A stretch of 10,201 nt of DNA from Chloroflexota bacterium (GTDB lineage: Bacteria; Chloroflexota; Anaerolineae; 4572-78). The position numbers and the translations under genes are program-made. The stretch's first letter is position 1, and the number at the start of each line of letters is the position of its first letter. The stretch is taken from contig JAJRSQ010000020.1 in the NCBI GenBank assembly GCA_024278725.1, positions 1 to 10,201 of the forward strand, in the 5' to 3' direction. The notes beneath the pieces are model-generated. The model saw nothing but the letters and a program-made list of their open reading frames with translations, had not been told where the DNA came from and made no database searches. Of this stretch, positions 1 through 6,348 are shown piece by piece.

Positions 1-109
1 CGCCCTTCCCTTTTTGTTTAATTGCGGTTTGAATTTGTTCGATGACTTGCTGCTCGTACACGGGATGTTCGACATTGCGGAAAATGCCCATCGGTTCCGG
101 CATACCGTT
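1..109 (-). pseudogene. C-terminal tail of korB beyond an in-frame stop (partial)
   Basis: Reading the minus strand past the korB stop codon (TAA at 110-112) in the same frame gives 36 further sense codons with no stop before the window edge. They include PEPMGIFRNVEHPVYEQQ followed by a helical stretch rich in Gln, Ile and Lys that ends KQKGKG. Family members of this KorB type normally run to roughly 330-370 residues and have near their end a segment of the form P-x-P-[IM]-G-[VI]-F-R-x-V-x-x-P-x-Y-[ED], then E-Q-[IV] and a K-x-G-x-G-D motif, which this stretch matches. It therefore looks like the missing tail of the same gene rather than a new gene. An ATG at 103 could in principle restart translation, but no Shine-Dalgarno sequence precedes it. 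The piece is cut by the window edge, so its true end is unknown. The match is from memory of the family, not a search. Confidence 0.75.
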
Positions 110-964
110 TTAATGATGCATTTGGCTCAGGAAATATGCCAGACTGCCGTTTTCGATGGATTCTTGATGCACCAGCAATTCGCTTTCGTCCACCTCGTCC
201 AGCGACACAATTTCCGGGGTGATGCCGTTCAGACGGATGCCCTTGTCTTTGTTTTTCCCGAAGATGAGCGGTTTGCCGTCTTCCAGATAGATGATGTGGT
301 CGTGTTTTGTTTTGGGGTCGGTGGCGAATGACCACGTGCCGTCATTGAAGATGATGCAGTTTTGGTACACTTCAATGAACGATGTCCCTTTGTGGGCGGC
401 GGCGCGGCGGAAAATTTCCGCCATGTGTTTCACGTCGGTGGCGGCGGTGCGGGCAATAAAAGTTGCGCCCGAACCGATTGCCACGGCAATGGGATTGAAG
501 GCGGGGTCGATGGAGCCCATCGGCGACGATTTTGATTTTGTGCCGGGCAGGGACGTGGGCGAATATTGCCCTTTCGTCAAGCCGTAAATGCGGTTGTTGA
601 ACAGGATGATGTTCAAATCAATATTGCGGCGCAGGGTGTGAATCAGATGGTTCCCGCCAATGGACAATCCGTCGCCGTCGCCGGTGATGACCCATACCTG
701 AAGGTTGGGGTTGGTCAGCTTCAGCCCGGAAGCGAGGGTCGGCGCGCGTCCGTGAATGCTGTGGATGCCATACGTGTCCATATAATACGGGAAACGGCTT
801 GAACAACCGATGCCGGAGATGAAGACCACATCCTCTTTGGGGATGCCCAGTTCGGGCAAAATGCGCTGCATCTGCGCCAGAATGGCGTAATCGCCACAAC
901 CGGGACACCAGCGCACCATCTGGTCAGATACAAAATCTTTTCGGGTTAATTTTAATTCTGTCAT
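110..964 (-). CDS. korB: 2-oxoglutarate (2-oxoacid):ferredoxin oxidoreductase, beta subunit, truncated by in-frame stop
   Basis: This is the thiamine-diphosphate and iron-sulfur subunit of an enzyme that converts 2-oxoglutarate and CoA to succinyl-CoA and CO2 while reducing ferredoxin (or the reverse). From the ATG at 964 it has 284 residues. That start is preferred over a TTG at 979 because GGAG lies 9 bases before it. CPGCG (Cys20, Cys23), Cys54 in GIGCSS and Cys203 in YQNC are the expected four ligands of a [4Fe-4S] cluster. GDGD at 95-98 and the Asn-rich LFNNRIYG at 121-128 form the Mg-ThDP site. HSIHGRAP (68-75) and TKGQYSPTS (130-138) are typical of the actinobacterial/Magnetococcus KorB type. 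The gene lies 24 bases after korA and is evidently co-transcribed. It stops at TAA (110-112), well short of the family length, while the frame stays open beyond it. The catalytic core is complete; the C-terminal tail is cut off. Substrate is inferred from subtype and could be another 2-oxoacid. Confidence 0.93.
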   Translation of the reverse strand: MTELKLTRKDFVSDQMVRWCPGCGDYAILAQMQRILPELGIPKEDVVFISGIGCSSRFPYYMDTYGIHSIHGRAPTLASGLKLTNPNLQVWVITGDGDGLSIGGNHLIHTLRRNIDLNIILFNNRIYGLTKGQYSPTSLPGTKSKSSPMGSIDPAFNPIAVAIGSGATFIARTAATDVKHMAEIFRRAAAHKGTSFIEVYQNCIIFNDGTWSFATDPKTKHDHIIYLEDGKPLIFGKNKDKGIRLNGITPEIVSLDEVDESELLVHQESIENGSLAYFLSQMHH

Positions 965-988
965 TTTTATGCTCTCCAAACTCGGTGA

Positions 989-2851
989 TTAGCCTTGAGC
1001 CAACAGGGAGTCGATTTTTTCGCGGATTTCTTTGATAGTGAACGGGCGTCCGGTGACTTTGTTCATCTGAATGAATTCGTGCGTGCCGTAATGGGCGCGG
1101 AGCAATACCACCAACTGCCCCATATTCATTTCGGGAACCAGAATCCGTTTGAAGTTGCCGATGATTTCGCCCAGATTGCGCGGGAAGGGGTTGATGTACC
1201 GCACATGCGCGTGAGAAACATGCGTGCCGTCGGCGATTGCCGCCTGCACGGCGGAACGGGTTGCGCCGAAGGTACTCCCCCAACTGATGACCAGCAAATC
1301 GCCTTTTTCCTGCCCGTAGACTTCCTGCTCCGGCAGCCAGTTCGCCAACCGCGCCACTTTTTCCGCGCGTTCATTAATCATCTGCTGATTGTCGTTCGGG
1401 TCATACGAGACGTTACCCGTTTCCGGCTGTTTCCCCAAACCACCCAGCCGATGTTCCAGACCCGGCGTGCCGGGAATTGCCCACGGACGCGCCATCGTTT
1501 CGGGGTCGCGTTTGTAGGGCAGGAATTTGCCGTTTTCGCCGTTGGGTTCGGTGGGGTGTGTCACCTTAATGGGCGGGATGCTGTCCACATCGGGGATGCG
1601 CCAGGGTTCGGCGCCGTTGCCCAAATAGCCGTCGGACAGCATGATGACCGGCGACATGATGCGCAGGGCGATGCGGCAGGCTTCAATGGCGGCATCGTAG
1701 CAATCGGCGGAGCTTTGCGCGGCGATGATGGGGATGGGGCTTTCGCCGTTGCGCCCGTACATCGCTTGCAGCAAGTCCGATTGTTCGGTTTTGGTGGGCA
1801 TACCGGTGCTGGGTCCCCCGCGTTGGACGTTCACGATGACGATGGGGAGTTCCAACATAAGTGCTAGGTTGGCGGCTTCGGTTTTGAGGGCGAGTCCGGG
1901 ACCGCTGGTGCCGGTGACTGCCATCGCGCCGCCGAATGCCGCGCCGATGGTTGAGCCGATACCGGCGATTTCATCTTCCGCCTGGAAGGTGCGGACATCG
2001 AAATTTTTGTAGGTTGAAAGGAAGTGCAGGATGTCGCTGGCGGGGGTGATGGGATATGTGCCGTAGAAAAGCGTTTTTCCCGCTTTTTGGGCGGCGGTCA
2101 GCAGCCCGAGCGCGGTGGCTTCGTTGCCGGTGATGCGGCGATAGGTTCCGGCTTCCAAATGGGCGCGTTTGATGCGGTAGCGCACTTGGAAGGCTTCGGT
2201 ATTTTCACCGAAATGATACCCGGCGTGCAGCGCGGTTTTGTTCGCCGCCACAATTTGCGGTTTTTTGGCGAATTTCTGTTCAATCCATTTGATGGAAGTG
2301 TCCAACCGGCGGTCATAAATCCAGAAAGTCAATCCGAGGGCAAAGAAATTCTGACAGCGGTCAATTTCTTTGTTGGTCAACCCTTCGATGTCTTTGAGGG
2401 CTTCCCGGTTCATTGAAGTGAGCGGCACACGGTGAACGGTGTAACCGTCGAGCGAGCCGTCTTCCAGCGGGTTGCTGGTGTATCCGGCTTTTTTCAGGTT
2501 GCTGGCGGTGAATGAATCGGTGTTGACGATGATGGTGCCGCCGGAAACCAAATCGGGGAGCGCGGCTTTGAGGGCGGCGGGGTTCATCGCCACCAGCACT
2601 TGCGGCGCATCGCCGGGGGTGAGGACGTCTTTGCTGGCAAAGTTCACCTGAAAACCGCTCACGCCTGCCAGTGTCCCGGCGGGGGCGCGGATTTCGGAAG
2701 GATAGTCGGGGAAGGTGCTGATGTCGTTCCCCAGCACGGCGGAGGTGCTGCTGAATTGTGTGCCGGTCAACTGCATCCCGTCCCCGGAGTCGCCCGCGAA
2801 GCGGATAACGACGGAATCTACATCTTTATAAATAGGTTTTATATCAGACAT
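989..2851 (-). CDS. korA: 2-oxoglutarate (2-oxoacid):ferredoxin oxidoreductase, gamma-alpha fusion subunit
   Basis: A 620-residue protein in which the gamma domain (about residues 13-200) is fused ahead of the alpha domain (about 240-620), the arrangement of KorA in actinobacteria and Magnetococcus. The gamma part begins VIRFAGDSGDGMQLTG (15-30) and contains the conserved FPDYPSEIRAPAGT (47-60). The alpha part carries YPITPASD (266-273), an acidic EDE (292-294), GTSGPGLALKTEA (314-326) and NVQRGGPSTGMPT (341-353), which shape the substrate and CoA/ThDP interface with KorB. No extra ferredoxin-type Cys clusters are visible, so the only cluster should be the one in KorB. The ATG at 2851 has a GAGGTG ribosome site 7 bases upstream. 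The gene sits 18 bases after the CBS gene and 24 bases before korB, so all three probably form one operon. Length and motifs are intact. Whether it runs in the oxidative or reductive direction cannot be read from the sequence. Confidence 0.95.
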   Translation of the reverse strand: MSDIKPIYKDVDSVVIRFAGDSGDGMQLTGTQFSSTSAVLGNDISTFPDYPSEIRAPAGTLAGVSGFQVNFASKDVLTPGDAPQVLVAMNPAALKAALPDLVSGGTIIVNTDSFTASNLKKAGYTSNPLEDGSLDGYTVHRVPLTSMNREALKDIEGLTNKEIDRCQNFFALGLTFWIYDRRLDTSIKWIEQKFAKKPQIVAANKTALHAGYHFGENTEAFQVRYRIKRAHLEAGTYRRITGNEATALGLLTAAQKAGKTLFYGTYPITPASDILHFLSTYKNFDVRTFQAEDEIAGIGSTIGAAFGGAMAVTGTSGPGLALKTEAANLALMLELPIVIVNVQRGGPSTGMPTKTEQSDLLQAMYGRNGESPIPIIAAQSSADCYDAAIEACRIALRIMSPVIMLSDGYLGNGAEPWRIPDVDSIPPIKVTHPTEPNGENGKFLPYKRDPETMARPWAIPGTPGLEHRLGGLGKQPETGNVSYDPNDNQQMINERAEKVARLANWLPEQEVYGQEKGDLLVISWGSTFGATRSAVQAAIADGTHVSHAHVRYINPFPRNLGEIIGNFKRILVPEMNMGQLVVLLRAHYGTHEFIQMNKVTGRPFTIKEIREKIDSLLAQG

Positions 2852-2869
2852 TTTTTGTCACCTCTAAAA

Positions 2870-3337
2870 TCAACCACCGACCCGGTCTGAGTCGATTTTG
2901 CCGGGTTCGGGCGGAAGGTTGTACAATGATTCGGGAAATTGGTCTGCAAAATATTTAATCAGTCCGTAATGGGTTAAATTCCCGGCAATATTGCCTTCGG
3001 CATCCACCACCGGAACATTCCGAAACCGTCGGGCATTCATCAGCATAATTGCCGTTTCGGCTTCATCTTCTTCCGTCACCGTGAAGGGCGATGTGGTCAT
3101 CAACTCATCCACGGGTTTACCCCACGCTTCCGGCACAGATACCACTTTGCGCAGCACGTCCCGGTCGGTGAAAATACCCACCAGTTCATTGCCTTGCGTC
3201 ACCAGGGCGCAGTTTCGATTCTCCGAGCGCATCTTGTTGATGGTTTCGCCCACGGTGGTGCCACTTTCCACGCGGGTGAATTGCGTCAAATCAAGATGTT
3301 TAACACGCTCATGTTGCAGATCATATCTAAAATCCAT
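2870..3337 (-). CDS. Tandem CBS-domain protein linked to korAB
   Basis: A 155-residue soluble protein made almost entirely of two CBS domains (about residues 15-70 and 74-131), folding as one Bateman module that usually binds adenine nucleotides or related ligands. The first domain has the nucleotide-contact motif GIFTDRDVLRKV (54-65). The second has RFRNVPVVDAEGNIAGNL (104-121), but its last strand-helix reads THYGLIKYF instead of the usual S-x-R-D pattern, so one site may be changed or empty. A tail FPESLYNLPPEP (134-145) is shared with other CBS proteins of this sort. The start at 3337 is chosen over upstream ATGs in the same frame because GGAGGAG lies 6 bases before it. It is the first gene of the minus-strand operon and lies 18 bases from korA. 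A role in sensing energy state for the oxidoreductase is an inference from this linkage only. There is no fused enzymatic or DNA-binding domain. Confidence 0.88.
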   Translation of the reverse strand: MDFRYDLQHERVKHLDLTQFTRVESGTTVGETINKMRSENRNCALVTQGNELVGIFTDRDVLRKVVSVPEAWGKPVDELMTTSPFTVTEEDEAETAIMLMNARRFRNVPVVDAEGNIAGNLTHYGLIKYFADQFPESLYNLPPEPGKIDSDRVGG

Positions 3338-3472
3338 ATTATCTCCTCCAAAAAAAATTGTGCGGCATGATAAGCCTGTGCCCCACATAGAAGTCATTCC
3401 GGCTCCGGCAGGACGGCACTGTGCCTACCACCTCAATTCTGCAACCAAACTTCCACATATTTTATACGCTGT

Positions 3473-3501
3473 TTGACAAAAGTAAAATATCCATCTAGAG
3501 T
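3473..3501 (+). promoter_or_regulatory. Candidate sigma-70-type promoter of queG, giving a leaderless mRNA
   Basis: A perfect TTGACA (3473-3478) is followed after 17 bases by TAGAGT (3496-3501; 4 of 6 matches to TATAAT). The ATG of queG begins only 7 bases after the -10 box, so transcription would start at or within a base or two of the start codon. No convincing Shine-Dalgarno sequence lies in front of the ATG, which agrees with this. The weak -10 keeps confidence moderate. Confidence 0.45.
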
Positions 3502-3508
3502 TTGAGAA

Positions 3509-4573
3509 ATGTTGCATAAAAACATCGCTTTCCGAATAAAAAACTATGCGCGGGCGTTGGGTTTCCCGGATGTTGCCATCATTCCCGCTCGCCCTAGCGA
3601 GCATGCCCGCTATTACGCCGAGTGGGTCGCCGCCGGACGCCACGCCGAAATGGGCTATCTCGCCCGCCCCGACGCCATCGCCCGCCGCGCCGACCTGTCC
3701 CGCACCGTGCCCGATGCCCAATCGGTGGTGGTTGTCGCGGCGAATTATCACACCACCCACCTGCCGCCGGAAATTCTGAGCGACCCGTCGCGCGGTATCA
3801 TCGCCAGCTATGCCTGGAATCTCGATTATCATGACCTGCTCACGCCAAAACTGCGTCAATTGCAGGCGTGGATTGCCGCGCAGGTGGATGTGCCGGTGAA
3901 CGGGCGCGCCTATTTCGATACCGGTCCCGTGCTGGAGCGGGAACTCGCCGCGCGGGGCGGATTGGGTTTCATCGGCAAAAATACCTGCCTCATCAACCCG
4001 GCGCGCGGGTCATACTTTTTTCTGGGGGAAATCATTCTCGACCTCCCCCTGCCATTTGATGCTCCGCCGCCGCGCGGCACGTGCGGCAATTGCACCCGCT
4101 GTTTGGATGCCTGTCCCACCGACGCGCTCATCGAACCCTATTTGCTGGACAGCAATTTGTGCATCTCATACCTGACTATCGAACTGAAGGGCGAAATTCC
4201 GCTGCATCTGCGCCCCAAGCTGGGCAACCGCATCTTCGGGTGTGATATTTGTCAGGAAGTTTGCCCCTACAATCGCCGTTTCGCCATCCCCACCGATGAC
4301 CCCGCTTTCCGCGCCACATTGAACCGAATGGCGCCGCCGCTGCTCGATTTGATAGCGTTGGATGATGAAGCGTTTCGGGAAAGATTTCGGGGCAGTCCCA
4401 TCAAACGGACTAAACGACGGGGGTTTTTGCGGAATGTGGCGGTTGCGTTGGGGAATTGGGGGAATCCCGCCGCCATTCCGGCGCTGGTGCGCGCCTCGCG
4501 CGATGTGGAGCCGCTCATCCGCGTCCACGCCGAGTGGGCGCTGGCGCGAATTCGGGCGTCGCTCAAATCATAA
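3509..4573 (+). CDS. queG: Epoxyqueuosine reductase
   Basis: This cobalamin-dependent iron-sulfur enzyme carries out the last step of queuosine synthesis, reducing epoxyqueuosine to queuosine at the wobble position of GUN-anticodon tRNAs in the cytoplasm. The 354-residue protein has the expected order: an N-terminal DUF1730-type domain (about 5-130), YFDTGPVLERELA (135-147) with the presumed catalytic Asp137, and GLGFIGKNTCLI (151-162). Two [4Fe-4S] sites follow, built from C192-x2-C195-x2-C198-x3-C202, C218 and C245-x2-C248-x3-C252-P. A helical HEAT-like tail (about 300-350) includes RGFLRNVAVALGN, used by the family to hold the tRNA. All cluster cysteines are present and the length is normal. 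It is transcribed away from the CBS-korAB operon. Its 3' end overlaps the convergent small gene by 11 bases, so no terminator fits between them. The start is the first in-frame ATG and agrees with family N-termini. Confidence 0.96.
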   Translation: MLHKNIAFRIKNYARALGFPDVAIIPARPSEHARYYAEWVAAGRHAEMGYLARPDAIARRADLSRTVPDAQSVVVVAANYHTTHLPPEILSDPSRGIIASYAWNLDYHDLLTPKLRQLQAWIAAQVDVPVNGRAYFDTGPVLERELAARGGLGFIGKNTCLINPARGSYFFLGEIILDLPLPFDAPPPRGTCGNCTRCLDACPTDALIEPYLLDSNLCISYLTIELKGEIPLHLRPKLGNRIFGCDICQEVCPYNRRFAIPTDDPAFRATLNRMAPPLLDLIALDDEAFRERFRGSPIKRTKRRGFLRNVAVALGNWGNPAAIPALVRASRDVEPLIRVHAEWALARIRASLKS

Positions 4574-4805
4574 ATCGCAACCGTGCCATATAATCGCCCA
4601 GAGCCTTTAACTTTTGCGCGCTGCCGGTATCGCCGCGCTGTTGATATTCCTCAATTACAGCTTCCAACTCTGCAAAAAAAACGCCGTCGCACCACATCAC
4701 ATTATCGGCTACAATTTTTTGCAATTCATCGCCATTTTTGGCGTTCACTATTTTTTTCAGCAACGATTGCGCCTGCTGAACCGTCATCGGTGGTGTGCTT
4801 GCCAT
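4563..4805 (-). CDS. Small helical protein of unknown function (80 aa)
   Basis: The protein has 80 residues from the ATG at 4805. That start is preferred to the ATG at 4811 because AAGGA lies 5 bases before it. It is predicted helical and soluble: TVQQAQSLLKKIVNAKN (8-24), DELQKIVADN (26-35), FFAELEAVIEEYQQRGD (43-59) and SAQKLKALGDYMARLR (62-77). The layout of a LL-x-x-I-x-x-A helix, a DELQ-x-IV helix and an E-x-x-QQ-x-GD/A-x-KL-x-x-L pair resembles small helical segments found in front of CHAT or TPR proteins in Chloroflexota and Cyanobacteria, but here it stands alone. I do not recognise a named family and assign no function. It is convergent with queG (11-base overlap at the stops) and divergent from the ATPase gene, so it is probably a single-gene transcript. 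The clear ribosome site and natural amino-acid composition argue that it is real. Confidence 0.7.
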   Translation of the reverse strand: MASTPPMTVQQAQSLLKKIVNAKNGDELQKIVADNVMWCDGVFFAELEAVIEEYQQRGDTGSAQKLKALGDYMARLRFMI

Positions 4806-4879
4806 AACCATCCTTCATACCAATATCATTTGTGCAGGTAATGTATCACAAACAGATGGAATCTCTAAATCCCGGAAGT

Positions 4880-4907
4880 TTTACATGCCCGAAACCTGTG
4901 CTAAAAT
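4880..4907 (+). promoter_or_regulatory. Candidate sigma-70-type promoter of the AlbA_2 ATPase gene, giving a leaderless mRNA
   Basis: TTTACA (4880-4885, 5 of 6 matches to TTGACA) and TAAAAT (4902-4907, 5 of 6 matches to TATAAT) are separated by 16 bases. The gene's ATG begins at 4914, just 6 bases after the -10 box, where transcription would be expected to start. No ribosome-binding site is visible upstream of the ATG. Together these suggest a leaderless transcript. Confidence 0.6.
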
Positions 4908-4913
4908 AGGCTT

Positions 4914-6278
4914 ATGCTCAATACATTGTTGAAACAACGTCCAAGTCAGACCATAGCCTTCCTTCCCCACGCCGATGCCGACGTGCTGGCAGAGACGCTG
5001 GTGGCGTTTGCCAATGCCGATGGCGGTATGGTGGTGATGGGTGTCGGTTTGGACGGCAGACCCAACGGCAGCCTCACCCCGGATGATGCGGAAAATGCGT
5101 TGCGGCAGGCTTTGCCGCAGTGTCGTCCGCCGGTGGTGATTGACTGGCAGCAGGAAGAGGTCGCCGGGGGTTGGGTGGTCACCATTCGCGTTCCGCGCAG
5201 TGTGGAATTGCACGCGCTGGTGGACGGGCGGGTGCTGGTGCGCCATCGCACCGAAAATCAGCCGTTGGGGGGCGAAGCCATCCGGCAATTGGCGGCGACC
5301 AAAAGCACCGGCGATTTTGAGGTGAGTGCCGTGCCCGGCACGAGCCTGCTGGAATTCGACCGGCACATTCTCGATGAATATTTGCAACAGCGCGCCCGGC
5401 GGGGGCGCAAACCGCCCCACGGCGGCATCGAAGACCATCTGATTGAAATTGGCGCGATGACCCCCGACGGCGAAGCGACGGTGGTGGGGTTGCTGCTCTT
5501 CGGCAAACACCCGCAAACTTTTTTGCCCCAAAGCAGTGTGGTTTTTGTGAAATTCCACGGCAAAGAACCGCGCGGGCGCGACGGGCTGGCGGGCTACGGT
5601 CGGCGGGTGGAAATTGAAGGTCCGCTGGTGCGGGTGATGGAACGCGCGTGGCAATTGGTGTGGGATGAAATGCGCGTCGAAGCGGTGGTGACGGGATTGA
5701 AGCGGGAAGAACAGCCGGAATACCCCCGTTTCGCCGTGCGGGAAGCGCTGGTGAACGCCCTCTGTCACCGCGATTATCGCCTCAAAGGGCGACGGGTGGA
5801 AATCCGCATGTACGATGACCGCCTGGAGGTCATCAGCCCCGGCGGTTTGCCCGGCTATATGACGCTCGACAATCTGGTGGAAGACCATTTTTCGCGCAAC
5901 CCCCGACTGGTGGCGGGCATTTTCGAGTGGGGGTACATCGAAGAATTGGGGTTGGGCATCGACCGGATGATTGAGGAAATGCTGCAATTCGGACATCCGC
6001 CGCCGGAATTCAAAGCCACGCCGTATTCCTTCACCGTGAAACTGCACAATATTCTCAACCGCGCGCCGCAAATTCGGTGGGATACCAATATGAACGAGCG
6101 GCAACTCAAAGCGATGAACTTCCTCAAAGAGAACGGACGCATCACCAACCGCGATTATCAGGCATTGTGCGCCGATGTCAGCTCCGAAACCCTGCGCCTC
6201 GATTTGGTCGATTTGGTGGACAAAGGCTTGCTGCTGAAAATCGGCGATAAACGCGGCACATATTATATTTTGAAATAA
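4914..6278 (+). CDS. Schlafen/AlbA_2-type ATP-binding protein with C-terminal winged helix
   Basis: A 454-residue cytoplasmic protein with the architecture of the family annotated as 'ATP-binding protein' or 'putative DNA-binding domain protein'. The N-terminal region (about 12-130) is AlbA_2/Schlafen-like, with the signature AETLVAFANADGGMVVMGV (26-44). The middle (about 185-380) is a GHKL-type ATPase (HATPase_c_4): REALVNALCHRDY (276-288) is the N-box with Glu277 and Asn281, then EVISPGGLP (305-313) and EELGLGIDRM (343-352), the glycine-containing ATP-lid region. The last part (about 394-454) is a winged helix-turn-helix (NERQLKAMNFLKENGRITNRDY). Members are seen as transcription regulators or near defence genes, but function is rarely known. 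The 4914 start follows the promoter directly, with no ribosome site. It stands alone, divergent from the 80-residue gene. Family is secure; role is unknown. A long open frame on the opposite strand is a codon-use artefact. Confidence 0.9.
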   Translation: MLNTLLKQRPSQTIAFLPHADADVLAETLVAFANADGGMVVMGVGLDGRPNGSLTPDDAENALRQALPQCRPPVVIDWQQEEVAGGWVVTIRVPRSVELHALVDGRVLVRHRTENQPLGGEAIRQLAATKSTGDFEVSAVPGTSLLEFDRHILDEYLQQRARRGRKPPHGGIEDHLIEIGAMTPDGEATVVGLLLFGKHPQTFLPQSSVVFVKFHGKEPRGRDGLAGYGRRVEIEGPLVRVMERAWQLVWDEMRVEAVVTGLKREEQPEYPRFAVREALVNALCHRDYRLKGRRVEIRMYDDRLEVISPGGLPGYMTLDNLVEDHFSRNPRLVAGIFEWGYIEELGLGIDRMIEEMLQFGHPPPEFKATPYSFTVKLHNILNRAPQIRWDTNMNERQLKAMNFLKENGRITNRDYQALCADVSSETLRLDLVDLVDKGLLLKIGDKRGTYYILK

Positions 6279-6297
6279 TTTTTGAGTCAGGTATAAC
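6270..6297 (+). promoter_or_regulatory. Candidate sigma-70-type promoter of the four-gene operon
   Basis: TTGAAA (6270-6275, 5 of 6 matches to TTGACA) and TATAAC (6292-6297, 5 of 6 matches to TATAAT) are 16 bases apart. The -35 box overlaps the last codons of the preceding ATPase gene. A start about 6304 would leave a 45-base leader ending in the strong ribosome site GGGAGGG before the ATG at 6349. No other good promoter is visible before the next three genes, which are tightly spaced. Confidence 0.5.
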
Positions 6298-6348
6298 TTC
6301 AATGTCACATTTTATCGTTGCATGCCGGTTATTTTTCGGGAGGGAAAA

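Noticed and set aside
995..1867. Plus-strand 290-codon open frame inside korA.
   Set aside because: Antisense shadow: korA has strong family motifs throughout and the plus-strand product has none.
3461..3466. Minus-strand TATAAA as a -10 box for the CBS-korAB operon.
   Set aside because: The hexamer is good, but no acceptable -35 box is found at 15-18 bases. Kept only as a possibility; it would give a leader of about 115 bases.
4563..4573. A bidirectional terminator between queG and the convergent small gene.
   Set aside because: The two coding regions overlap here and no GC-rich hairpin followed by a T run is present.
4881..6308. Open reading frame of 475 codons on the minus strand, antisense to the AlbA_2 ATPase gene.
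   Set aside because: Its translation is rich in His, Gln, Phe and Arg with no recognisable motif, typical of the antisense of a GC-rich gene. It crosses the plus-strand promoter and lacks a ribosome site.
6322..6348. Upstream in-frame ATG as the start of the pRiA4b ORF-3-like protein.
   Set aside because: The ATG at 6349 has GGGAGGG at the right distance and matches the usual N-terminus. The upstream ATG would place the ribosome site inside the coding region.
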